Below are positions 9,670-19,850 of a stretch of 64,000 nt of DNA, one piece after another. Made by a program: the position numbers and the translations under genes. Origin of the DNA: Leptodontidium sp. MPI-SDFR-AT-0119 (taxonomy: Eukaryota > Ascomycota > Leotiomycetes > Helotiales > Leptodontidiaceae); assembly GCA_020726505.1 (NCBI GenBank), contig JAHLEZ010000021.1, forward strand, positions 992,001 to 1,056,000. Direction: 5' to 3'. The notes under the pieces were generated by a model that did not search any database, was not told where the DNA came from, and saw nothing but the letters and a program-made list of their open reading frames with translations. Each line of letters starts with the position of its first letter. The stretch's first letter is position 1.

Positions 9670-11262
9670 ATGGAGGCCCCCCCAATCTTACTCATCGCCA
9701 TCTCTCTCATCATACTCATTCTGAATCTAGAAGCAATCTGTTATATCACCATCATCTCATCTCTCATTATCTGGGCCTCCCTCCACTGTCTCGAGCAGCA
9801 CCAGCTTTGGACACTCCGCTTCCGCATCTCCCTATTTTTACCAAATCTCATCCTCATACCCACAGCCTCCACACTCCTCCTCCTCAGCAAACTATGGATA
9901 CTCCAAGCTTTCAACTTCTCGGCCACCAGCCCATCGGGCAGAATCCCACAAAACCCCCTCACGTTCAACTTCAGCACGACCTTCACATCTAAATTCGTAG
10001 ACAATTTCGGCCGCGAAGCGCGCGCATCTTTCTTGCTAAAAGCATGGAATTTCAGCGATACCACTAAAGAAGCTATCCTCCTCCTACAACAGATCGCAGG
10101 GAAAATACAACATGTCGCGGAACATATCGATTATCACACTCCGCGCGCTCTTCTCCAAATCGATGGAGCACTCAAGACTCTCAGTACGATGCAGCGGATA
10201 TCTCTCAGTCTTGCCACAACCTTCTTTCTAATTTTCGTTGCACGGTGCATCGTACCGGTAGTGATGAATCGACGATATCTCCGTTTGCGGTGGAAAGCGT
10301 GGGCGGGTCCGAGGAGATCGTGTATCGTACCGCATTTTTCACGACTCATTGGCGATGAAGAGGATTGGAAAGATATAGCACGGGCGGTACAACCTCCCAC
10401 GCCACATCCTGTTGAGAATTTCTCGTCGCTCTTCCCGACTACACAATGGAGGATCTCAGCCAACCCGACGGACCTGCTGAAAGCTTGCCAAAGCAGCGAC
10501 AAATTCAAAGAATTTTCACCCAAATCATCAAGCAAAGCAGGTGTTTATGGGCCTATTATAGATGGCGAGTCCTTATCTTTACTCTGGGGTCCTGAACTAG
10601 GCTTTCAAAATCGCTGCAGTCCAGATATTCTCACCATCTCCCCCAGTCTCCTCACATACCGACCTACGTTCGGTCCCGGACTCGACGGTCGTGCGATTTG
10701 TCTCGCGTACGGAATACTATCTCGCAACAAAGGACCTCGTCCTTGGACATTAGTATGTAATCTCAACACTAGCGATGCGATCAAAGTCTTCGAAGAGAAC
10801 AGCGTTCAGTGGCCTCGACCGAGCACGTGTTTTCGAAGTCTCTACCGTGCGGAATTCACCAGGACTTTCTCCAGTCTAGGACAATCCTTCGTGGTATCTG
10901 CTACGGAACTAGCTCTCTTACTCGCAGATACTAGCGAGGAATTGATTGAGGATTGGTTAGATGGAGGGATGGATCAGCAAGATCTGGCTCTGAATAAGAG
11001 GGCTGCTGAGCTTGGAGCGTCGCCTGTAGAGCTTGATCGGCTTTATAGCGGTCAGTATGCGGCCATGCTTGTGAGTCTTGCTGTTCACAAGAAGTGTGAG
11101 AGGATTAGGCCGGAGATATTGGTGTATGAAGAGCTTTGCAATCTGGAAGGGGTGGATGTTGAGGCGCAGTGGTTTTCGGATCCGTCGGTTGTGGAACGGA
11201 AGAAGCAGGAGGTTAGACACGTTGGCTCTGCTGGGTTGACTCTCATATCTGCGATCATTTGA
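9670..11262 (+). CDS. Multi-pass membrane protein of unknown family
   Basis: A single open frame of 530 residues from the first ATG. Two long hydrophobic stretches (ILLIAISLIILIL and the following IIWASL segment; then LFLPNLILIPTASTLLLL) and a third near residue 180 (SLATTFFLIFVAR) predict three or four membrane spans, with a large soluble C-terminal region of about 330 residues. The soluble part is rich in conserved-looking motifs such as PTFGPGLDGRAICLAYGIL, SLYRAEFTRTFSSLG and LVSLAVHKKCERIRPEIL, but I could not match a family. The uninterrupted 1.6 kb frame and ordinary composition support a real gene. Confidence 0.75.
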   Translation: MEAPPILLIAISLIILILNLEAICYITIISSLIIWASLHCLEQHQLWTLRFRISLFLPNLILIPTASTLLLLSKLWILQAFNFSATSPSGRIPQNPLTFNFSTTFTSKFVDNFGREARASFLLKAWNFSDTTKEAILLLQQIAGKIQHVAEHIDYHTPRALLQIDGALKTLSTMQRISLSLATTFFLIFVARCIVPVVMNRRYLRLRWKAWAGPRRSCIVPHFSRLIGDEEDWKDIARAVQPPTPHPVENFSSLFPTTQWRISANPTDLLKACQSSDKFKEFSPKSSSKAGVYGPIIDGESLSLLWGPELGFQNRCSPDILTISPSLLTYRPTFGPGLDGRAICLAYGILSRNKGPRPWTLVCNLNTSDAIKVFEENSVQWPRPSTCFRSLYRAEFTRTFSSLGQSFVVSATELALLLADTSEELIEDWLDGGMDQQDLALNKRAAELGASPVELDRLYSGQYAAMLVSLAVHKKCERIRPEILVYEELCNLEGVDVEAQWFSDPSVVERKKQEVRHVGSAGLTLISAII

Positions 11263-11792
11263 TATGAGGATTGACTTTAGTATCACCCACAACAGACAAA
11301 GAACTCTTCAATTTTCTTGAAATTAACTACTTTGCCGAAAATAAGTAGGATCTTACCTAAATAATATATTGAACACCGCCTTGGATGAGACACCGTTAAT
11401 TCAGATAACAAGGTGGTATTTCATGAGAGTAAAAGCAATTTCACGTGTTTTGGAGGGAAAATTAAAAATATCACAGCTGAAGATGGCATTGCAAAGGCGC
11501 ATTGATTGCTAGGCGGCGATTGCAATGAAATTTGTGCTCTATGGTTATTCATCGACCTTGAGGTATTCCCGCTGTTCAGGTTCGAATTATACTTTTCCGA
11601 ATTCTCCCCATCAAATCAGCAAACTTAAGAAGGTGGTTGTACTTTTGTAACTGGAACCTAAACGCAATTGAGTTTCTTGATATACCGATATCATAGACCT
11701 GAAGCTCCCGAGTTTCTATAGTTTCTAAAGACTCGAAGAGAGTCTGAAACGATGCAAATTATCTCTAACCATTGAGCATCATCAACCCCTGT
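11263..11792. other. Intergenic between convergent genes
   Basis: Convergent 3' flanks, AT-rich, no coding signal seen. Confidence 0.5.
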
Positions 11793-13163
11793 TCAGATAC
11801 CGGCGGCTGTTTGCGCCACAGAGGCACTGACTGCTTGCATATAGGTGATCTTCTTGATATTCCATGTGGGTGGATTGCCCACCCAGCTATCCTCCTCGAA
11901 ATCGCCCGATTCTACACCAGCTTTTGAAGTCAGCAATATACTCTAGGGTTGAGTTTCAATCAACATCGGCAGTGTGTATATACCTCTAGTCATCTCTTCC
12001 TTCCGTAAGATGTACTCATTCTTCAGATCCTCGAGCAGCTTCCGATCATACTTCTCCATCATTTCCCAAGTCAAGTCGTGAGTACCTGTTAACTTCCAAT
12101 CCATTGACATTGCCTCGATTTGGCTCAATGATAACAGATCCTTCGGGGTCTTGGTAGGACTGATTAGCACCACGTCCAGCGATTGGCACACTGAATCGAT
12201 CCCAAAAACGAAGATGATCTCTTCTATTTTATAGGTTTCGGCTGCGCTGAGGAAGGTTCTAAGTGGTGCAATCTCGTGCATATCGTCGAAAATGTCATAT
12301 CTCAATTTGGCTTGGAAAGCAATCCTGGAGAGTGATGGAGAATCGCCGAGTAGATCTACAGAATGCACAAGCTGGCTAAGGACATAGGTCATGCTCGTGA
12401 CCGCGTTAACCATGAAGAGGGTGATATCGGTTTTAGGATGAGAAAATGCCTTCAGAGTATTCTTCCATGGATCGCAGCATAGCAAGAACTGCTTTTTGAC
12501 TCGGACAGCCTGGATACGAGATTCTTGGCAAGTTGAGAGAAGGGATGAGGTTGGAGTTGTCCGTGTTATGGTCTTGGAGCACCCGTTGGCTAATCTGTGA
12601 ATGAAGAATCCGTGGACCTGGGGATTGAACAAAGCCAGCTTCCAGATCATGGTCCTTAGCTCCAAAGGAAGCTTTGGAAACAGCGAGAAGGTGCTGCAGC
12701 CGAGTCCAAATTTTTGGGCAATCGCTCGTAGCTCGGTGGTAGCATTTACAAGGTCTAGTCTCGATGCCTTAAGTGTGTCTGCTTGGGAACGAAAGGTGGC
12801 AACAGAGGCAAGCAACATCTCTACCTGGGCAACTGAAATCTCCATGCGCGGGCCAGAGGCGGCTTGTACTAGTCGCAGAATATCTGCTTCGGTGGCACAT
12901 GGTCCGGCTTTCGAGCCATTGTTGGCTTTTGTATGCGTGATGTATTTGACGAGTTGACTTTCTTTCGTTGTATCTCCATTCTCGACTTCGTCTTTGGAGG
13001 ATGGAGCGCCACTTGCGGCAGAAAATTGGGGTGGTTCTCTGCCAGCGACCATTTTGCCGGAAGTCGAAGTGATGCGCTGTGTGTCTCCCTGTAACGCCCT
13101 GGCGTTGGAGCTCAAGATCTCGCACTCCACGTCAGCTTCAGAGAGTGTGCTGTAATTGAGCAT
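11793..13163 (-). CDS. 2EXR-domain protein (copy 1)
   Basis: Exon 13163-11984, a 63-base intron (GTATAT...CAAAAG, 11983-11921) and a terminal exon 11920-11793 of 128 bases encode 435 residues. Without the intron the frame stops at 11943, but splicing adds a 42-residue tail with WNIKKITYMQA that matches the tail of copy 3. The 2EXR motif (FSLFPKLPLELRTMIWKLAL) begins near residue 159; KIEEIIFVFGIDSVCQSLDVVLI is shared with copy 3. The first about 150 residues are Ser/Thr-rich plus a helical stretch (VEMLLASVATFRSQADTLKASR). The second in-frame Met (13052) is a possible alternative start. 2EXR proteins are common in filamentous fungi and poorly characterised. Confidence 0.85.
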
Positions 13164-13876
13164 GAGCCGCCGACTGTATGTTTCTGGGACGAGGTTGGGG
13201 ACGAGGCAGCCATCGCAGGCTGGGCTCGTGGTTGATTGCTATGTGTCGCAGAGGTGAAGCACGACATGGCTCTGTGGATCTTTCCTCGGGGACAATGGTC
13301 TGGGGTGCAGTAGTGATTTGGATGGAGCCTGGGCGTTTTGAAGGTGTAATACCGCAAGATTCGCGCCGTTGCGATTGGTGTCGTGGAATGGCTGCTTCTG
13401 GTGTCAATCCTTCGCAGGCTTGATGAGTGGGGAAGTGGGCTGGTCGAGTGATCACTCGGGGGGCTCGCAGTGATAAAATTAGAGATTGGGTGTACTCGAG
13501 ATATGTGAGAAATTGGGGAGATATTGTTCCGAAAATCGTTGTCGAGGTGGAAAGAAGATGCTGGGTTGGTTGTTGGTCTTTGTTGAAGGCAGGCTCGGCT
13601 ATTTACTTCGTTCGCCCAAAATTTTGAGGTAGTCACGACCGGCATCGGCTTGATTCATATCATATTCTGTAGCGAATAGAAGATACGGGCACCGGAAAGA
13701 ATTTCTGCACTTATCTATTCTTGATCAGCATTAGAATTCACTTTCATACTCACGAATTGGAATCATATGGTCAAGGTACTTGGTCTGTTGGTTTGGGTGG
13801 TTACATGTTGAGTTAATTGCAGCGAGGGAGGTGAATTCATAGCATTTTCGTCTTTCAAATAAGCTCGTATCCAGAC
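13164..13876. other. Intergenic, no gene seen
   Basis: 5' flank of 2EXR copy 1. Several short frames are open on both strands between 13170 and 13640 but look like composition effects. Confidence 0.45.
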
Positions 13877-14660
13877 TCAGACAGACTCCGGTGCTTCAAC
13901 CGTCCTCTGTAGGATCTTGAACATGGCAGCAGCGAAGTTCGTGCCATTCCCCTTGCCCACAAACTCATCCAGATGCCAGAGCAGACGTTCTTCAGCCAGG
14001 TGAGCGAGAACTTGTCACCGTCGTACCAAATTTTCTCCAGGTAATGATGGCAGCAATTTAAAGAGTCGACTTTGATAGAATTCCTCTCCATACACGACCG
14101 GATTGTTTGAGCCTCACGAAAGGATTCGGATCTGAATTGGAGCGAGACGTGCACGATGGAGCGCAACGAACTCAGAGACCGAAGAATACAGCTTGAACTG
14201 CCTTGGCCTCCCGTCTATGAGGCTCTTGTGCGGCATTTACTTGCCGACTTTGACAATCTTGCTCGGATTGGATCTCCTTTCGGGCGATATTCGCACTCTG
14301 TCTGGTGTACGTCTCGTCCTGATTTTGCCCTTTATTTCGGGCTTGAGTCGACTCTTTCTGGCTTGTTGCTATTCTTGAAAATTTGCCGACGGAGCTAGGA
14401 GACTCATTGCGGGCCTTGGACGGGAACTTGGACTTGGACTTGAACGTTGATCTAGTCTTCGGTTTTGATCCAGTGTCCGAGTCTTTGGCTCTGCTTCAGG
14501 AGGAGAGTATCGTTTCTTTTTGTTGTTTCTCTGCTCTTGAAGTCGGGAGTCCTCTTCCTCTCACATTGCTTGTGTGTCTGTCCCTCTTGTGGCCGCGATC
14601 TCTTGATGAAGGTGCCACGATGGTGGATTTTCAACAAGTTCAAAGAGGTTCAGCACGGTA
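13877..14660 (-). pseudogene. Possible minus-strand coding remnant
   Basis: The last 43 codons before the TGA at 13879-13877 read like a real protein terminus (HLAEERLLWHLDEFVGKG, then NFAAAMFKILQRTVEAPESV). Upstream, that frame meets a TGA within 20 bases, and coding-like stretches continue in other frames up to about 14660. No introns could be found that join them. It may be a gene with complex splicing or a broken gene. No family recognised. Confidence 0.3.
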
Positions 14661-15160
14661 AAGTCAGGAATCATTAAACAATTTAAAACATCAAGTAATG
14701 GAATCGATATGAGTCAAGCAATATCGTTGTACTGTACATAATAGGCTGACCATTGTCACATTTCCAACAACAGCCTTTGTTGGTTGTAGATCTTTTGATG
14801 ACGTCCTAAGTTTCTGTATCCTCGAGAAAGCTACTCCTTGTCAAAACACGAGCTTAAGCGGAGATTATAATTTCGTACAGAGTATAACGCTCACATACCA
14901 AAGAAATACTTCATGAGATACAACAAAATCATGTGCCATGACGGTGGAGGTAGCTTGAGTCAATATGCACCCCCTCTAAGCGAGAAAACTTAACTCCCAC
15001 AAACCCACTCTCCACTCAGTCACACTCTCCAATCCAATCGGACAAACTCTGACCCTACATACCAATAAAGAAAGACCAGTAAAAAAAAAAAGGCAAAAGA
15101 GAGTGACAAGCTTAATGGAATTAAACCATCTTAACTTTCAATCCAGACATATTACATATC
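14661..15160. other. Intergenic, no gene seen
   Basis: No coding signal seen. An 11-base A run at 15081-15091 (T run on the minus strand) lies about 70 bases downstream of the tRNA and could be a distal pol III stop. Confidence 0.4.
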
Positions 15161-15258
15161 TGGCGGTGCTGGGAATCGAACCCAGATTGAAACGGGTCAG
15201 CATGAAATTCCTGAAAGGAAAACCACAACGTCACGTGCTACCATTACACCACACCACC
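15161..15258 (-). tRNA. tRNA-His (GTG), intron-containing
   Basis: Minus strand. The acceptor arm GGTGGTG pairs with CACCGCC (one G-T wobble), followed by discriminator A. The D arm has GTG/CAC with loop AATGGTA. The anticodon loop reads TTGTGG, so the anticodon is GTG. A 27-base intron (TTTTCC...GCTGAC, containing a TTCCT/AGGAA hairpin) sits after position 37, the canonical place. The T arm is CTGGG-TTCGATT-CCCAG. The anticodon stem has one weak closing pair (T27-T43) when folded by eye, so tRNAscan should confirm it. Confidence 0.9.
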
Positions 15259-16319
15259 TAGGTATCATGAGGTTGTGTCGGTTTGGGCTTATTTGTGTAG
15301 ATACAGGAGGGAAAATTTGCCCGTAAGTGGGTGCTGCAAGTGAGTGGGGTTTGTCAGTGAAGGGTTTGCTGGCGCTCGGGGTTGCTGCGTCAGTGGGTCG
15401 ATACGTCATGGCAGTGTGTCGGGCGTGAATCATCGATATTCAAAAAGCAGGGAGAAAACGATACCGAATTATAATAGAGGCTACATAAAATAAAAGAGGT
15501 AATAGGGTATGGAGGGCTCTTACCTCCTAATGCTAGGTGGCGCACGGACCACAGGCTTAGGCCTTTATTCTTAGCTTTAGCCTTAACAGTCCTAAATAAT
15601 ATAATAACACGTTGGCTCCTTTACAATTCTTGATTTCTTTAATAATTGACGCAAGGAGTATAAAGATCTCTATAAAGATTTAAGTCTTTTATTATTCCTT
15701 TTTCCTCTAATTGGTTTATATTTATAAAACAATAAGGACCCTAACCAGGAATCTCAAGCTGAAGCTCGGAAGAAAGAGCACAGGTACGGCTAAAAGTCGG
15801 TGTCTTATACATTTTTATTTAGAGGTAGGTTAAGATTAGGGCGTTTGGCAGGGGTTCGGGGATGACCCTGCATATCTCATATTTGAGGATTGGTAAAACA
15901 AAGGTGATAGACACTATGGCCAATACATCGCTGAAAGGTAAAGGTAAGTCATCTGTGTTACTGAATGAATCGCTGCATACGACGTTAAGCCGACATCCCC
16001 TAAATATAAAAAGGTTGAAGTACAGAGTGAGGCTTGCTACTCAGGGTTTAGGAAGGTGCTAAATGCATCAGTGCTAAGCCTGAGAGAGACCTGGAAGCAT
16101 ATTTGACAATGACACAGAAAAGTGAGAGAAATCTAGAACAGCGTCCTGCATCCCAGCTAGCACCGTCCAGTTATATCCCAGGCACGCAAACGTGTCTGCG
16201 GGCGTCAATCAAGGTCACCTGCCCTTTCGTGCGCTCGGCTAAGCTGCAAGACTCCGAGGAGCAGTGCTCAGATGCGGAATACTATCCAATATAGTAGTAG
16301 ACAATGGTAAGCATAGCTA
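15259..16319. other. AT-rich, gene-free tract
   Basis: About 1 kb, strongly AT-rich between about 15450 and 15850 (ATAATATAATAAC, TTTATAAAACAATAAGG), with many TA steps. The right third is more balanced, with one 63-codon frame at 16103-16294 that I do not believe. It resembles a decayed, RIP-affected repeat but no transposon domain survives. Confidence 0.4.
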
Positions 16320-17209
16320 TTAGTTAGTATATACGATCATATAGGTAAAATACTTACCTGCTTTACGCCATCTAATCATAAAGTTATGCCCAGCTACTCT
16401 TATAGCCTCCAGATTCTCGTAAGGGAGAAAAGCGAAATCATTCTTGATCGCTGTGCAAGAAGGACGAGGTTGGTCTAACGCATAGGTCATGAAGCTAGCA
16501 GGTAAGAAGCCGGCAAGTTCAAAGTCTACGATATAGAGGTCGCCTTTATCTTTAAAGATAAAGTTTCCCTCGAAGAGATCCGAATAACAAAAGCATAAAT
16601 TTTCATTTTGAAAATTAATACTTAAGCCATTTGTCTCTGGCATATTTGCTAGCTAGCACACCGAGTGTTAGTGTTAGTATCTCGAGTACGTTGAGAGCAC
16701 CTTACAGCTTAAACGTGACCTTGTAAGGCATCGACTGAGGTATACTCAATTGAAGCAATAGCATCTTTAAAGAGGGGATGCCGAATGGTCCCTCTACCTA
16801 TCGTCCCAGGAGTGGCGTTGACAGGGACTTCGAAAGACAAGAACAGCTTAATCGCCTTAGAAATTTGGTTGAAGAATAAGTCGTGTAAAATGTCCTGGTC
16901 AAGTAACTCTTCAAGCGTTTGACCTTGAACGTACTCCATGATAATATATCTAGTAGAAGCTTCCTCTAGTACGCGGTAAATTTTAAGGACATAAATACCA
17001 GTTCTTTCCTGCTCGGACAGTGCTTCGAGAGCGTTGAAGGCGAATTTTTGATTGGATATTTCTGACTCAACACTAGACTGCGAACTTGCAATCTTGATGA
17101 AAGCAATCGGAGCATTCTGAGAGGGGTACACTACAGTGCGTGCACCCTGGCGGTAATGTGTTCTGCAAAAGGCCAAGGTTTTCTCATTTGAGGGAAGCTG
17201 CACCGACAT
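16320..17209 (-). CDS. Aminoglycoside phosphotransferase/kinase-like protein, possibly inactivated
   Basis: Two main exons, 17209 to about 16706 and 16652-16320. The N-lobe has APIAFIKIA (putative ATP-anchoring Lys) and TRYIIMEYVQGQTL (hinge); the C-lobe has CFCYSDLFEGNFIF in place of the usual HGD..N catalytic loop and YIVDFELAGF as the metal-binding Asp segment, so the catalytic His is Cys. Members of this fungal APH-like group are uncharacterised. The frame meets TAA at 16711-16709, three bases before a good GTAAGG donor (16705); the alternative is a GTTTAA donor that avoids the stop. Both models join in the same phase to the same acceptor (GTGCTAG). A GTAAGT site at the 3' end could add a short final exon ending near 16282. 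An upstream in-frame ATG at 17236 would add nine residues. Flanking DNA is AT-rich. Confidence 0.55.
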
Positions 17210-17922
17210 AGTAACTAGTAAGCGAGGTCGTGGCACTGATCATCTAGGGAGATGTTGAGAAGCTGGAAGTATAAATAGTTAACTACATTTAGTGACGACG
17301 TATGGAGAGAGTGCAGAGCCGAAGTGCGGCACCGCTGCCTTATGATACAAAACCGGCATCGGCAGAAAAAGGCGGCATCACCACCTCTAAGCTAGCGTGC
17401 CCACCACTCTGTGCACATGAAGTCGCGCCGCCTACCAATTACGAGTGCGGTTGGCGGAGTCAAGAGACCCGGGCAGACGAAGAAAGTGGCGATGTGCAGC
17501 CGAAACAGTCGCAGAGCAGTCTCTCTCGCCCCCAGAATCTCGTTGAATTCCTCAAATCTTGTCATGGCTATCCTTTAGGCGACTCTCCATTGCAACAGGA
17601 GGCATGTTAGGAGAAGATCTCGACAAGTGCGCGTTTCATGATACAGTAAGTCTATGATATCTCGACCAAATCAGCCCTTTGGTTGACAGGTTGTGGGGAC
17701 CTTTCAGAAGATTCTGCAACTATTAAAGTTGGACAAGTAGTAAATTCAATGGTGTAGTTGGGGAAGTATCCGAGAACGCCATGAGCTACCTAAATCAATC
17801 AAAGTAACTCCACAACTTCATCCCCGACCCCGACCCCGTCCACAGAAACTTGGTCTCCCTGCTTTCCCGTCTCCTTCCTTCCGCTATCCACCCTCTGCGT
17901 GTCTCCCTCCAGTCACAAGCTC
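17210..17922. other. Intergenic, no gene seen
   Basis: A GC-richer patch at 17300-17600 holds a 102-codon plus-strand frame of low-complexity polar residues with no recognisable motif; not called as a gene. Confidence 0.4.
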
Positions 17923-18451
17923 CTATCTTGAAGCAAATCCAGCAAAGGGTGTCAGTCTTCTTATCTCTACTGGTGAAGCCAGCCATTCAACGAAACGTTT
18001 AGTGGCCGTTTGATAGGACTCCGTCCCATGGTGAAAATCAAAAGCAGCTTGATCCTCATCTACCATTTCCAGATCATCAGCAAAAACAATTCTGGAAACA
18101 ATTTTTGAATGGAGTTCCAACTAATGACGCAGAGGAAATAGCTCACATATTTCTTGAATGATAAACACATGCCCATTGGCGGTTTCTTCTTCGAAGATTT
18201 GGTACTTTAACTAGGAGAAGGTCAGGATTGAAACCAGATGCTGGAGAGAGCTATCAGTGCAGACTCACGATGCCTGGCTCGGTCTTCTCCACATAACTGG
18301 CAAGGTCTACGATGAGTGCTTTCATCTGGAAATTCTTTTAGGTTTTACTCAAAAGTGATAATCTCATTGGGCTAGTCTTGATCGTCCTTACCTCAGCTAC
18401 CTTCTCCGGCTTAGTACGGATGGTAATGGACAGATGAATTGTGGAGCTCAT
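17923..18451 (-). CDS. Antibiotic biosynthesis monooxygenase (ABM) domain protein
   Basis: Four small exons on the minus strand, 18451-18392, 18325-18269, 18210-18147 and 18059-17923, add up to exactly 106 codons (105 residues), the normal length of a single ABM ferredoxin-fold domain. Introns start GTAAGG, GTGAGT and GTGAGC and end CCAG, CTAG and GTAG. The order of motifs fits: a first strand IHLSITIRTKPEKVAEMKAL, then TEPGIL.YQIFEE, GHVFIIQEIYEDQAAFDFH and a terminal WLASPVEIRRLTPFAGF. The third intron is needed to create EIYEDQAAFD, the hallmark of the family; reading through gives a less sensible sequence. ABM proteins are small cofactor-free oxygenases or (di)heme-degrading relatives, often in polyketide clusters; the substrate is unknown here. 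Confidence 0.88.
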
Positions 18452-19850
18452 GATGAGAATTTGAATTATTAGAGATGAGAGGTTGTTTGTTCAGCGAAAG
18501 CAGGGATTGAAGGAATTTTATTGTCTTGCAGTTTGATGTGTTTGTGGATGGTTTTCATAGCAAGATAACCTACAGCGAGCTGTCTCGCTACTTGTACCTG
18601 TCGTTCCACCCCACCACTGCGCATAGAGTCTGGCTCAATGTACCCCCCCCTGCCCTAACGTTATGTAGTAGATACTTTTTCTTAGCTGCTTTTACAATAG
18701 TAAGATTATTCCCCTTTCGATTACTATATTAATATACCAAAGTCAAGACTCGTAAGCCCCTTATCTAATTTAAAGCAGCTTGAAATCTTACCTTTTTGCG
18801 TTTAAGTAATAGGCAAAGGATCTCTATAGCAGCGGTCGAGCTCAGTGACTCGGAGTGAATTAATCGTGGTTCACCAAAGAGTTATGCATTGAGGATTGAC
18901 AACCTACCAGATCCTTTCGTTCGTCACCGCCATGTCTAGGGCCTTCCTTTCTATTGTACTTTTTGAAGAAGATTACTGTTAGAAGTACAAGTGCAGATGC
19001 CTTCGTACGAAAGGGATTTTCAAGTGGGTCTCGCCCACCCAAGTAGTCTGTCTGCCTTACCATTTGAGGAAGTTTATGGAGGATATTTTAGAATTTTAGA
19101 CTGTTGATTAGGAGAATAACCTCCCCGCCGGACACGGGCGGACAGGACTCACTTGAGACCCCCTTTCGTACACAGAAAACTGATTATTTCCAACACTGTA
19201 CGAAGAACAAGTGGTTTTTCACTTAGTCATTTCTGGGCTGCTGATTGGACCGCCGAGACGGCTGTTTTATCCCTTGTCCTCGGAGCGGACAATACTATTA
19301 CTGTTCCCAAAGAAACTTTCTAAGTTGAACTAATCTCTAAATGTAAAACGCCTGACACATAGGCCTATGAAACTTAGTCGTAGTAGTAACAGTCAAACAG
19401 GCAACCATCCAAATACGTGTAATGCATTTGGAAGCTGGCGCAAGCGCTGTGAGTTCAGATAAACTTAATTAGCGCCAAGACGAACGGAGGGGATAATGGG
19501 AGATCCTGTTACAGTCCGGATGCTAGGTAGGCTAAGCTTTGATGGAGGATATCACATCGATATCCCGATCTTCCGCCACGTCAATGGAGTGATTTAAAAT
19601 CATCTCTTGCATTCATCCCATCACGTTATGTAACGCTAGCTGAGATTAAGCTCTCACTAGCTAAGGTATCGGACCAAAAGATCACAATATTCAGCGCAAG
19701 CTGAATACGCTTAACACCGCAGACATATTCTAGCAGCTATTTCCACGTGCCCTTACACGTTATAAGAACGCCCTTTCGCGTTCACCACCCATCATCCACC
19801 TCAAAGTTCATCAACTTCAATCTCTCGAAAGCTTCTGATTGTTCAACAAA
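18452..19850. other. 1.4 kb intergenic tract with AT-rich patches
   Basis: No gene seen. 18640-18830 is AT-rich with TA-rich words and a C8 run near 18643. The right end is the leader of the MDR gene, pyrimidine/A-rich just before its ATG. Confidence 0.45.

Noticed and set aside
13112..13645. 177-codon minus-strand frame upstream of 2EXR copy 1
   Set aside because: Ser/Pro/His-rich composition artefact overlapping other open frames; treated as 5' flank.
17302..17610. 102-codon plus-strand frame
   Set aside because: Polar, featureless and without homologous-looking motifs.
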